DNA of 64,000 nt. Source: CAMTWZ01 sp964412365 (GTDB taxonomy: Bacteria; Bacteroidota; Rhodothermia; Balneolales; HLUCCA01). The translations under genes were made by a program, and so were the position numbers. Below, one piece after another: positions 32,245-40,991 of the stretch; positions within the stretch are counted from its first letter, which is position 1; every line of letters starts with the position of its first letter. The notes under the pieces were generated by a model. The model was not told the DNA's origin and made no database searches. It saw only the letters and a program-made list of their open reading frames with translations. The stretch covers positions 1 through 64,000 of the forward strand of contig CAYPOI010000003.1 of NCBI GenBank assembly GCA_964412365.1, written 5' to 3'.

Positions 32245-33089
32245 CCCTTCACCAGATGGATGGCGCACCAATCGTTCTCGTAGGTGGTTTCGATGTGCTT
32301 CAAGCCGGCATAAACCGGATGCGCGAGGATCGGAGCTTCATCGGGGATCATGAGTCCGGAAAGGACCAAATGCCCGCCTGGCTTGATGAGGGCCACGATG
32401 TCTTTCGCATAGGTGAGCAACATGTCGCGGATGACATTCGCCAGCACAATCGAATACGTGGACCATTCCGGCACCGTCTCGAAGGATCCGATCTTGACCT
32501 GCATCTTGTCTTGCACGCCGTTCAACCACATGGTTTCGACGGCATTGTCGTAACTCCACTCGTCGATATCGAATCCGAACGCGTGCGACGCACCCAGTTT
32601 GAGCGCGGCGATGGCCAAGATGCCCGTTCCCGTGCCCACATCCACGATGGTATCCCCTTTCTCGACCACGTAGGGTAGCATTCTGAGGATGAGTCGTGTG
32701 GTTTCATGATAACCGGTGCCGAAGGCTTGCTTGGGATCGACTATGAGCGGGATGAGTCCTTCGGGACACGTTTCGCTCGTCCAGCTCGGATGCACCCAGA
32801 AATGTCCCACTTGCATGGGTTCGATGGTTTTTTCCCATTCCTCGTTCCAATTGCGTGGCTCATGGAGATGTTCGGAGATGACGTCGCATCCGTGCCCCAT
32901 CGCGCTGAGTCCGATCTGGACTTGTTCGCGGGTCACATCATCCAACAAATGCTCTTCGATGTAGGCTTTGATGCGGTTGTCTTCCTGCTCAAATCCATCA
33001 AAACCCAATTCAGACAATTCGGAAATCACGATTTCCTGAATCTCGTCGGGCACCTTCAGTTCGAAACAGATCCAATTTCCTTGGCTCAT
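32241..33089 (-). CDS. prmA: Ribosomal protein L11 methyltransferase
   Basis: A 282-residue SAM-dependent methyltransferase with an N-terminal substrate-recognition domain, GTGYHETTRLILRML, the SAM motif IVDVGTGTGILAIAALKLGA, and ANVIRDMLL at the catalytic NxxxxxL position. It trimethylates L11 in other bacteria. The family's usual GTGxHxTT signature is intact. It overlaps both neighbours by 4 nt. Confidence 0.92.
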   Translation of the reverse strand: MSQGNWICFELKVPDEIQEIVISELSELGFDGFEQEDNRIKAYIEEHLLDDVTREQVQIGLSAMGHGCDVISEHLHEPRNWNEEWEKTIEPMQVGHFWVHPSWTSETCPEGLIPLIVDPKQAFGTGYHETTRLILRMLPYVVEKGDTIVDVGTGTGILAIAALKLGASHAFGFDIDEWSYDNAVETMWLNGVQDKMQVKIGSFETVPEWSTYSIVLANVIRDMLLTYAKDIVALIKPGGHLVLSGLMIPDEAPILAHPVYAGLKHIETTYENDWCAIHLVKG

Positions 33090-34048
33090 GATGGTATCCG
33101 GTTATAAATGAGTTCTACAAGCACATCACCCACCGCCTGGAGGGTTTCTGTGCGGATGTTGTCCATATCGTCGCCCGAGGTATGCCAATACTCAGGAAAC
33201 GGGTAATGGATGATGTTGATGGTGGGTAAACCATACACTTGGTTCAGGATCATGTGGTCGTCGGCAACTGGCTGACTCGTCTCGTTCAAAAACATGGATG
33301 AATGTCCGAATTCGGACGCGATACTCCACACTTCTTCGACCACGGGTGCCGCATAGCGCATGGAAAACCCTTCTTTCGGGAAGCGCGGATTCACCCCTCC
33401 CACCATGTCGAGCAGGATGGAGAAACGCGGCATATACCCCGCGACCGGCGGGTTGTCCGACCAATGCCGGCTTCCGAGGAAATAATTGTCGAGATCCGAT
33501 TCCACGCCATAATCCTCCCCATCGAAAAATACGATATCCACACCGATGGGTGGTGGATTTTCGGCGAAAATCCTTGCCAATTCAAGCAAGACTCCGACTC
33601 CCGAAGCGCCGTCATTCGCCCCGAGTATAGGATTTCCTTTGGTGGATGGGTTTTGATCTTGGTCGGCCCGCGGACGCGTGTCCCAATGCGCGCAGAGCAT
33701 GATTCGTGTTTCTGCAGACGGATTGAATGCGGCGATCACATTGGCCAACTGAAGAGTTTCGTTGTAGCCAGGGGTTTGGAAGCGCTGGACAAACATCTGT
33801 CCGCCGGAATAGCGACGCAATTCGTCGGATAAATACTTCAATGTGTTCGCATGTCCATCGGAACCGGGGTTCCTCGGACCGAAATCCACTTGGGTCTGGA
33901 TGTAGGTAAACGCTGAGTCTGCAGAGAATTCGGGGACATTCCCTTTCTTATCAATGAAATCAAAGCGTCCACTTGGTTTTTTTTCGGAGGCACATCCGGA
34001 AAGAATCAGCAGGACAAGCAGCAGGACAGATTTAGGTACGCGCGACAT
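33086..34048 (-). CDS. M28 peptidase lipoprotein, glutaminyl-peptide cyclotransferase-like
   Basis: The 320-residue protein has a lipoprotein signal (lipobox LILSGC) and an M28 zinc fold. Putative ligands lie in CAHWDTRPRAD, GANDGASGVGVLLELA, VFFDGEDYG and the late YWHTSGDDMDNI. The spacing and the Trp-rich C-terminal motif resemble glutaminyl-peptide cyclotransferases, which cyclise N-terminal Gln, more than aminopeptidases. Many Bacteroidota exported proteins start with Gln after signal cleavage, so this activity would make sense. Periplasmic and membrane-anchored. Confidence 0.83.
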   Translation of the reverse strand: MSRVPKSVLLLVLLILSGCASEKKPSGRFDFIDKKGNVPEFSADSAFTYIQTQVDFGPRNPGSDGHANTLKYLSDELRRYSGGQMFVQRFQTPGYNETLQLANVIAAFNPSAETRIMLCAHWDTRPRADQDQNPSTKGNPILGANDGASGVGVLLELARIFAENPPPIGVDIVFFDGEDYGVESDLDNYFLGSRHWSDNPPVAGYMPRFSILLDMVGGVNPRFPKEGFSMRYAAPVVEEVWSIASEFGHSSMFLNETSQPVADDHMILNQVYGLPTINIIHYPFPEYWHTSGDDMDNIRTETLQAVGDVLVELIYNRIPS

Positions 34049-34793
34049 GAACGGATGAGGCTTGAGCCACGGGCAAGATCACCGCATCCAGGATGTTCAC
34101 ATGCGCCGGGCGATTGAGGATAAACACGGCGATCTCGGCGATATCGTCGGCAGTAAGGGGTTCAATGCCTTTATAAATACTCTTGGCTTTGTCCTTATCG
34201 CCATGAAATCGGACTTCGCTGAATTCGGTTTCCACAAGTCCGGGCGACACCATGCTCACGCGGACATCCGTTCCATTCAAATCCATCTTCATGGCGCGAG
34301 TGAAAGCGTACACCGCATGTTTGGTAGCACTGTAGACGGATCCATTGGGATAGGCTTCGTGTCCGGCCAGGGATCCCACATTCAAGATATGTCCCTTGCG
34401 CTTCGCGGCCATGTCTTTGGCGAACAGCTGGCTCATCACGTACAGACTGACGAGATTGGTCTGCACCATCACATCCCAATCTGCCAAATTCGCGGTGGTG
34501 ACGGGGTCGAAACCGGATGCGAGTCCGGCATTGTTCACCAGAATGTCCACATCCACCTTGATCGATGCATGAAACGCGATGCACGCCTCACGATCACGGA
34601 TGTCGAAGCTTGAGGTGATGACCTCAATCACATGATTGTTGACCAACTGCGTCTTGAATGTTTCGAGGCGGTCGCCACGGCGCCCGGTGAGAATGAGGTT
34701 CACCCCCATCGAGGCCAACAGTTGCGCGATGGCTTTGCCAATTCCGGATGTGGCTCCGGTCACAACCGCCCAATGGCCGGAAAGCCGATTCAT
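34032..34793 (-). CDS. Short-chain dehydrogenase/reductase (YdfG-like)
   Basis: The 253-residue classical SDR has TGATSGIGKAIAQ, NNAGLASGFDP, the catalytic Ser in NVGSLAGHEAYP and the YxxxK motif in VYSATKHAVYAFT. The PGLVETEFSEVRFHGDKDKA segment is typical of the YdfG/serine 3-dehydrogenase subgroup acting on 3-hydroxy acids. The start MNRLSGHWAVV forms a TGATG junction with gatA, and the gene overlaps the peptidase gene by 17 nt. Confidence 0.87.
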   Translation of the reverse strand: MNRLSGHWAVVTGATSGIGKAIAQLLASMGVNLILTGRRGDRLETFKTQLVNNHVIEVITSSFDIRDREACIAFHASIKVDVDILVNNAGLASGFDPVTTANLADWDVMVQTNLVSLYVMSQLFAKDMAAKRKGHILNVGSLAGHEAYPNGSVYSATKHAVYAFTRAMKMDLNGTDVRVSMVSPGLVETEFSEVRFHGDKDKAKSIYKGIEPLTADDIAEIAVFILNRPAHVNILDAVILPVAQASSVHVART

Positions 34794-36196
34794 CAGGCGT
34801 CTCCGGACATACGTTCGACCGCAGATCCGGCTCGGATGAGCTGTTCTTCCTGGAACGCGCCTGCCATGAATTGAACCCCGATCGGCATACCGTTCGAATG
34901 GGTTCCACAGGGCACGGAAATACCGCAAATACCCGCCAAATTCGCGGAAATCGTATAGATGTCGTTCAGATACATACTCACCGGATCGTCAGAGTTCTCA
35001 CCAAATTTAAATGCGGTGGTGGGGGATGTCGGCGAAATGATCACATCCACGTTCGTAAACGCATCCGCGAAATCCTGTTGGATGAGGCGGCGGATTTTCT
35101 GTGCCTTCCCGAAATAGGCCTCATAATACCCTGCGCTGAGCACATAGGTGCCCAACATGATACGGCGTTTCACTTCCGTGGAGAATCCTTCGGTACGGCT
35201 TTGCTTGTACAGACGCACCAGGCCGCTTTCGTCGGACCCTTCGGCGATGGCGCGATGTCCATAACGGACGCCATCAAACCGTGCCAGATTGCTCGACGCT
35301 TCGGCTGTGGCCAATATGTAATAGGTCGCGATGGCGTAAGGTGTGTGCGGAAGGTGGATCGGAACGATCTCAGCCCCTTCGGATTCGAATTGATGAATGA
35401 GCGTTTCGATTTTGGAACGGATTTCGGAATCCAATCCTTCCCCGAAATACTCTTCCGGCACGCCGATTCGAAGTCCTTTGACTGATTTTCCGACGGAGTC
35501 GGAGTAAACCGGAACTGGTTTGTCGGAACTGGTCATATCATTCGCATCGCGGCCGGCGATGACCTCCAAAATCGTGGCGGCATCCTTCACCGTATGGGCA
35601 ATTGGTCCGATGCTGTCGAACGACGACGCATACGCGACCAATCCATAGCGCGACACACGTCCGTAACTCGGTTTGATGCCGACCACACCGCAAAATCCAG
35701 CGGGTTGGCGGATGGAGCCACCGGTGTCGGAGCCAAGAGTGGCGTCGCAGAATCGGGCCGCAACAGCCGCAGCGCTTCCACCGGACGAGCCACCGGGTAC
35801 GCGCGTGGTATCGTGGGGATTACGGGTTGGTCCGTAAATGCTGTTCTCATTGGACGAACCCATGGCGAATTCGTCCATGTTGGTACGTCCGATGAGAACG
35901 GCGTCGGCGGCTTTGAGGCGTTCGATGACGGTCGCATCGTATACCGCCTCGAAATTCTTGAGGATGTAGGACGCGCAGCTGGTGACCTTCCCCTTCTCGC
36001 TGATCAGGTCTTTGATGCCCATGATGGTTCCTGCAAGCGGTCCGGCGGTGCCGGCATCGATTTTCGCTTGAACGGCATCGGCTTGACGCATCGCATCCTC
36101 TTCATAGACACGGACGAACGCGTTGATGTCAGAATTCCGGGTGCGGATTTCGCTGAGATACGATGCTACGCGATCGGGTAGACGATGTGAACTCAC
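34793..36196 (-). CDS. gatA: Glutamyl-tRNA(Gln) amidotransferase subunit A
   Basis: Amidase-signature enzyme of 467 residues that supplies ammonia for transamidation of Glu-tRNA(Gln). The catalytic Lys is in MGIKDLI, and the cis-Ser and nucleophile Ser in RVPGGSSGGSAAAVAA and GSDTGGSIRQPAGFCG. gatB and gatC are not in this window. The N-terminus begins MSSHRLPDRVASYLSEIRTR and the gene overlaps tatA by 4 nt. Confidence 0.92.
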   Translation of the reverse strand: MSSHRLPDRVASYLSEIRTRNSDINAFVRVYEEDAMRQADAVQAKIDAGTAGPLAGTIMGIKDLISEKGKVTSCASYILKNFEAVYDATVIERLKAADAVLIGRTNMDEFAMGSSNENSIYGPTRNPHDTTRVPGGSSGGSAAAVAARFCDATLGSDTGGSIRQPAGFCGVVGIKPSYGRVSRYGLVAYASSFDSIGPIAHTVKDAATILEVIAGRDANDMTSSDKPVPVYSDSVGKSVKGLRIGVPEEYFGEGLDSEIRSKIETLIHQFESEGAEIVPIHLPHTPYAIATYYILATAEASSNLARFDGVRYGHRAIAEGSDESGLVRLYKQSRTEGFSTEVKRRIMLGTYVLSAGYYEAYFGKAQKIRRLIQQDFADAFTNVDVIISPTSPTTAFKFGENSDDPVSMYLNDIYTISANLAGICGISVPCGTHSNGMPIGVQFMAGAFQEEQLIRAGSAVERMSGDA

Positions 36197-36402
36197 TGCA
36201 GGGAAGCGTCCTCTTTCTTACGAGGAGTTTCTTTCACATCTTCAGCACCTTTTTCAATCTCTCTGCGGATGTCCGTAGACGCTTTGCGGAACTCATTGAT
36301 ACCCTGACCGAGGCCGCGGGCCAATTCCGGAATTTTCTTCGCACCGAACAATAATAGGATGATCAATACGATCACTACCCATTCAATAGCACCTAAACCC
36401 AT
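36193..36402 (-). CDS. tatA: Twin-arginine translocase TatA/TatE family subunit
   Basis: A 69-residue protein with one N-terminal transmembrane helix (IEWVVIVLIILLLFGAKKIP) and an amphipathic helix with the family motif FGxxKIPELARGLGQGINEF, followed by a charged tail. It forms the pore-like component of the Tat pathway. It is first in a six-gene minus-strand run reaching ppx. Confidence 0.93.
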   Translation of the reverse strand: MGLGAIEWVVIVLIILLLFGAKKIPELARGLGQGINEFRKASTDIRREIEKGAEDVKETPRKKEDASLQ

Positions 36403-36419
36403 AATGAAGTTTTTTCTTG

Positions 36420-36427
36420 TATATTTG
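36420..36427 (+). promoter_or_regulatory. TATATTTG -7 element in divergent region
   Basis: An exact TAnnTTTG match in the 134-nt space between divergent tatA and the DUF2795 gene. No TTG is found at the expected 20-22 nt upstream, so the assignment is tentative. The predicted leader to the ATG at 36537 is about 100 nt. Confidence 0.35.
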
Positions 36428-36536
36428 CGCGCCTTTAGCGCATTATCCTTGAAGATAGCGAAACCATTGAAAATTATTTTCAGCTACCTTCGTTACGCAC
36501 ACAAATATTCACTGATTTCACGAAAACGGGTAACAT

Positions 36537-36782
36537 ATGATCTGGACCGTTGAACTAGCCGCCACCTTAGAAGACGCACCTTGGCCAGCCACTCGCAATG
36601 AACTGATCGAATGGTCGGAACGCAACGGCTGCCCACAGCAAGTCATTGACAATCTTTACGAACTGGACGAAGAAGACGACACGCCTTACGAAAGCATCGA
36701 GGAAATCTGGCCCGATTACATCATGAAAGAAGACTTCTTCCACGGTGAGGATGAAGAAGGCTTCGACTATGACGACGTCTGA
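36537..36782 (+). CDS. DUF2795 family small acidic protein
   Basis: An 81-residue protein that matches DUF2795 (WTVELAATLEDAPWPATRNE and the acidic tail YESIEEIWPDYIMKEDFF). It is typical of FCB-group genomes and has no known function. It overlaps the following Omp85 gene by 14 nt, so the two are translated from one message. Confidence 0.85.
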   Translation: MIWTVELAATLEDAPWPATRNELIEWSERNGCPQQVIDNLYELDEEDDTPYESIEEIWPDYIMKEDFFHGEDEEGFDYDDV

Positions 36783-39048
36783 TCGTTTACTGGTTTTTCT
36801 TTTCGTCTTTTTAGCCTCTTGGGGATCGGCCTTCGCCCAAGAGCAGATGGTTGTGAACCGTGTTCGGTTCGCTGGCAATGAGCACGTGCGCGCCGGCACC
36901 CTGGAAACCTTGGTGCGTACGCAGGCCAACCGGGAGCTGTTCAGCATTCCCGGTTTCAAAGTATGGCTATGGGTGAATGGCCTGAATGGAAATTGGGGTG
37001 AGGCCCCCTTCCGGTTAGATCGGATCACGGTCGCAGCCGACATCGAACGGATCTCAGGCTATTACCGATCGATTGGCTATCTGGATAACCGCGTCGACAC
37101 CATCATCACCGAATTCACGAAAGGAAAAGTAGAGGTTTCCTTTCTGATCAATGAGGGCAGTCCGTCTGAAGTTCGAACGGTTACCTATAGCGGTTTTCCA
37201 GACTTCGAAGATCCGTCCATTCTTCAACGCTTCTATCGCCGAAGCAATCTGGCAGACCGCAGAATCGACGATTCGACGTTCTCCGTGAGAAAAGTCCTTG
37301 ATTATGAACTGATCGGATTCGAACGGACTGCCATTATCGAACTGCTGAAAAACAATGGATATGCGTCGGTTTCAAATGATTCGATCCGCGCGATCGTCAA
37401 ACGCGATTCACTGAATCCAACCCAGGTCGATATGATGTTCCGCATCACTCCCGGTCGCACCTATACGTTCGGGGATGTCTACTTGAATTTGTCTGGTCCT
37501 ACCGGTCTGACAAAAACTCCTGAATTTGACACCCTTCACACCGAAAACGGATCCTATTTCGCGCAGAAAGACGACGAAGCCTTGTCCCGCTTCCGACTAT
37601 TATACTCGAATGTCTCCATCGAGCCCGGAACGCCATACAATCACGAGATGTATCTGCAGACGATCCGTCGCTATCAGAACTTGGGCATGCTGAATGTGCA
37701 GCAATTCTCGTTGAGTGAAGACGGGACGTTGCCGAATTTCGCGCTCGATACCCTCCCCGTCCGCATCGACATGCAGACCATTCCTCGGCAACGGATACGC
37801 TCGGATATTTTCGGCATGCAACGTTTCGGATTCGGAGCCGGTGCGGGGATTGTGTACACGAACAACAACCTGTTCGGAATGGCCGAAGCTTTGGAGATCG
37901 GTGCCAAAGGTAGTTTCGAGAACGCGCCGAGCATCCGAAGCAGCCTGTTGCGCAGTTTCGAGGGGAATGTGGCCTATTCTGTTCCAAAATTGAACTTTCC
38001 TCTCCATTCACTGAACGATCGATCGGCGTTTTTGAACTCCAGAACACGATATGGAATCACCGTGGCGCAGGTAAGCCAGCTCAACTTCACCGTGAACGCC
38101 AACATCCGGTTCAACATGACTTATGATGTTCAGCATCGTCCAACACTCTCGAGCACGTTAGAACTCATCGAATTGGATTGGTTGGATGCGAGTCCGTCTG
38201 AATCTTTCAGAGAAAGGATCGACAGTACTTTCGCTGACAACGCATTTCAACGTGAGCGCATCCTGGCGGATTTCAGCCAGCAGTTCAACTCCACCATTCG
38301 ATACACCATCCGGTCATTCAATACGGATTTCATCAAGCGGAACAGAGGTTCTGTTAATGAATTTTCCATTGAATCCGGTGGTAACATCCCATGGTTGATC
38401 GAGAAATACTTGGTGCGTCCCGGTGAGCCCTTGCAAGGCACCATCCCCAGCTTCACCTTATCGGATTCGACCCTCTCCTATGCCCGATATGTGAAGGCCT
38501 CGTACGACCATCGACGATATTTCAGCTTTTTCGACAACACGGTCTTCGCCTGGCGTCTATACGGAGGTGCGGCCTATGCGTACGCCGAAACAAGTCAAAT
38601 CCCGCTGAATCGTCGGTTTTTCGCAGGTGGTAGCAACGATATCCGTGGTTGGAGGCCGTTGCGATTGGGTCCGGGGGATGTTCCCGAAGGCGCGGTTACG
38701 GTGAACGGAGGTGATGTGAAACTGGCCACGTTCTTCGAGCTGAGGCATCTTCTCATGCGAAATGTCATCAGCACGAACTGGCATGTCGCTGGTTTCGTGG
38801 ATGTGGGCAACATATGGTATGGCCCGGGTTCGTTGGACCAACAAGGACGGTTCAACTACGACGATTTCTACAAGGAATTGGCCGTCGGGGCCGGTTTGGG
38901 TGTTCGCCTCGATTGGGAGTACATCATTTTCCGCATCGACGTGGCTTATAAGATTCATGATCCGTCCGTCAATACGGATGGTAACCCCAAAGGGTGGTTT
39001 AACTCCCCCGGTTCGTATATTCACTTCGGAATCGGACATTCATTCTAA
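36769..39048 (+). CDS. Omp85 family outer-membrane protein (BamA/TamA-like)
   Basis: The 759-residue protein has a Sec signal (cleavage near SAFAQE) and POTRA repeats over roughly residues 25-300 (VNRVRFAGNEHVRAGTLETL, then GYYRSIGYLDNRVDTI). A 16-strand-type beta-barrel follows, with the lid-lock motif in FFAGGSNDIRGWRPLRLGPG and terminal strand YIHFGIGHSF ending in Phe. It inserts proteins into the outer membrane or acts like TamA in envelope lipid/protein export. It lacks a lipobox, so it is not a lipoprotein TamL. An upstream ATG at 36745 is inside the DUF2795 gene. Confidence 0.87.
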   Translation: MTTSDRLLVFLFVFLASWGSAFAQEQMVVNRVRFAGNEHVRAGTLETLVRTQANRELFSIPGFKVWLWVNGLNGNWGEAPFRLDRITVAADIERISGYYRSIGYLDNRVDTIITEFTKGKVEVSFLINEGSPSEVRTVTYSGFPDFEDPSILQRFYRRSNLADRRIDDSTFSVRKVLDYELIGFERTAIIELLKNNGYASVSNDSIRAIVKRDSLNPTQVDMMFRITPGRTYTFGDVYLNLSGPTGLTKTPEFDTLHTENGSYFAQKDDEALSRFRLLYSNVSIEPGTPYNHEMYLQTIRRYQNLGMLNVQQFSLSEDGTLPNFALDTLPVRIDMQTIPRQRIRSDIFGMQRFGFGAGAGIVYTNNNLFGMAEALEIGAKGSFENAPSIRSSLLRSFEGNVAYSVPKLNFPLHSLNDRSAFLNSRTRYGITVAQVSQLNFTVNANIRFNMTYDVQHRPTLSSTLELIELDWLDASPSESFRERIDSTFADNAFQRERILADFSQQFNSTIRYTIRSFNTDFIKRNRGSVNEFSIESGGNIPWLIEKYLVRPGEPLQGTIPSFTLSDSTLSYARYVKASYDHRRYFSFFDNTVFAWRLYGGAAYAYAETSQIPLNRRFFAGGSNDIRGWRPLRLGPGDVPEGAVTVNGGDVKLATFFELRHLLMRNVISTNWHVAGFVDVGNIWYGPGSLDQQGRFNYDDFYKELAVGAGLGVRLDWEYIIFRIDVAYKIHDPSVNTDGNPKGWFNSPGSYIHFGIGHSF

Positions 39049-39059
39049 GGCATTTTCCC

Positions 39060-39590
39060 ATGGCGATTAAGAATCTTTCGGACATGAAGCAGAAATCGAA
39101 TGTGATTTTCAAATCACGATTTCTCGCGCAGATGAATCCGTTCGAACGAATGTCTTTTTTGCAATTATGCAATGAGCGAACCTACCGTGCCGGCGAATAC
39201 ATCTACTATCAGGGCGACCCCGGAACCGGCATGTACATCATCGAATCCGGAACCGTCGAGTTGGTGATCGAGACGGAAAGTGATGAGAATACCGAAAAGC
39301 CAAGCTATTGTTTGGAAGCTCCCGAGAGTTTCGGAGCCCTGTCTGTAGGATACGATATGCGTCGGATGTCGTCTGCCCGATGTGTCACCGATTGCACGCT
39401 GTACGGCTTCTTCAAGCCTGATCTGGAAACCTTATGCCGCCGATTTCCAAAAGTGGGTATCAAATTCCTCGGCATATTGAACATGATCGCTTTGAAGCAA
39501 CTGCAAGTCACAGTCAATCACCTCAAAAAGCATGCGGGTGAAGCAGAAGCCCTCGCTTTGCAATTCGAAACGTATTACACATCCGGATGA
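39060..39590 (+). CDS. Cyclic-nucleotide-binding domain protein without DNA-binding domain
   Basis: The 176-residue protein has a Crp-like cNMP-binding domain at about residues 20-130 (RAGEYIYYQGDPGTGMYIIE SGTVELVIE in two parts, then PESFGALSVGYDMRRMSSAR). The C-terminal 50 residues are helical with no helix-turn-helix, so it is not a Crp/Fnr regulator. The phosphate-cassette arginine appears as MSSAR. It may gate a partner protein by cyclic nucleotide. It sits 11 nt after the Omp85 gene and 3 nt before rlmD. Confidence 0.8.
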   Translation: MAIKNLSDMKQKSNVIFKSRFLAQMNPFERMSFLQLCNERTYRAGEYIYYQGDPGTGMYIIESGTVELVIETESDENTEKPSYCLEAPESFGALSVGYDMRRMSSARCVTDCTLYGFFKPDLETLCRRFPKVGIKFLGILNMIALKQLQVTVNHLKKHAGEAEALALQFETYYTSG

Positions 39591-39593
39591 CAT

Positions 39594-40991
39594 TTGAAAA
39601 AAGGTGAGATCGTAACCCTCCGCATCGATTCCGCGGCGTATGAAGGAAAAGGAATCGGCAAATTGGACGGATTGGCTGTGTTTGTTGGCGGCACCGCACC
39701 AGGCGATCTGGTAGACGTCCGAATCACGAAAAAGAAATCCAGCTTCGCGGAAGGCACGTTAGTGCGGGTACTGGAATCGGGACCGGATCGCATCATCCCT
39801 CCTTGCCAGCATGCGTTTGTCTGTGGCGGATGCACATGGCAACACGTGTCGTATCCGGCACAGACCGAGTTCAAGCGTGGTCATGTGCGCGACCACTTGC
39901 ATCGCATCGGCGGCATGCGCCATCTCGAGCCACATCCCACCATCGGCTGCGTCGACTCCTTCCATTACCGCAACAAAATGGAATACACCTTTGCGGAGAG
40001 GCGCTGGCTGACCGATGAGGAAGTGGCTTCTGGCGAGATGTTCACGCAAACGACCGCGCTCGGATTGCATATTCCGGGTCGATATGATAAAATCCTGAAT
40101 CTGAACGAATGCCATCTTCAAATTCCGATTTCCTATGAAATCCTGGATTTCGTTCGGGCCTATGCCATTCGTGAACAGATCCCGGCCTATAATTCCCATA
40201 CTCGAAGCGGATTCTTGCGGAATCTGATGATCCGTAATGGTCAGAATACCGGCGACTTGATGGTAAATTTGGTGACCTACGCGTATGATGAATCCATCCT
40301 CTTGCCACTTAAAGACGCCCTACTAGCGGCGTTTCCGTCCATCACGACCGTCGTCGTGAACGTGAATGATACCCAATCACCGACATCCATCGGACGGTAT
40401 GAGGAAGTGCTGTTCGGTCCAGGTACCATCACCGAAACCTTAGGGAAACATACGTATCGCATCGGTCCGAACGCGTTTTTCCAGACCAACACGCCACAAG
40501 CGGAAATCTTGTACGACACGGCGAAGGCGTATGCGGAAATCGGTCCGAACGATCTCGTCTATGATCTGTATTGCGGCGTGGGATCGATCAGCATGCATGT
40601 GAGTGATATGGCCAAGCACGTGGTTGGTGTGGAACTGAATGAAACGGCCATCGCGAATGCACGAAAAAACGCGTTAGATAATGGCGTCAGGAACGTTTCC
40701 TTTGAGCAAGGTGATATGAAGGATGTGTTTTCAGACGACCTTCTTGCCAAATACGGACTCCCGGATGTGCTCATCACCGATCCGCCGCGCGCCGGCATGC
40801 ATGCCGATGTGGTGCAGCGACTCATCGACCTGAAGATCCCCAAAATCATCTATGTGAGTTGCAACAGCTCGACGTTGGCTAGAGACCTGGCATTGATGAG
40901 CGGCGCGTACGAAACCACCCAGGTACAGCCGGTCGACATGTTTCCGCATACCTATCACATCGAATGCGTGGCCCAATGCAAGCGGTTGTAA
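39594..40991 (+). CDS. rlmD: 23S rRNA (uracil-C5)-methyltransferase, RlmD family
   Basis: The 465-residue protein has an N-terminal TRAM domain (residues 1-60), a cysteine cluster CQHAFVCGGCTWQH that probably holds an Fe-S cluster, the SAM motif LVYDLYCGVGSISMH, ITDPPRAGMH, and the catalytic cysteine in IYVSCNSSTLARD. It uses a TTG start at 39594, 3 nt after the preceding stop. RlmCD or RumA paralogues differ in target, so the exact uridine is uncertain. It overlaps the CrtI-like gene by 16 nt. Confidence 0.86.
   Translation: MKKGEIVTLRIDSAAYEGKGIGKLDGLAVFVGGTAPGDLVDVRITKKKSSFAEGTLVRVLESGPDRIIPPCQHAFVCGGCTWQHVSYPAQTEFKRGHVRDHLHRIGGMRHLEPHPTIGCVDSFHYRNKMEYTFAERRWLTDEEVASGEMFTQTTALGLHIPGRYDKILNLNECHLQIPISYEILDFVRAYAIREQIPAYNSHTRSGFLRNLMIRNGQNTGDLMVNLVTYAYDESILLPLKDALLAAFPSITTVVVNVNDTQSPTSIGRYEEVLFGPGTITETLGKHTYRIGPNAFFQTNTPQAEILYDTAKAYAEIGPNDLVYDLYCGVGSISMHVSDMAKHVVGVELNETAIANARKNALDNGVRNVSFEQGDMKDVFSDDLLAKYGLPDVLITDPPRAGMHADVVQRLIDLKIPKIIYVSCNSSTLARDLALMSGAYETTQVQPVDMFPHTYHIECVAQCKRL

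Noticed and set aside
34748..35485. A 245-codon plus-strand ORF opposite gatA
   Set aside because: Antisense to a strongly conserved amidase; composition and lack of motifs mark it as a shadow.
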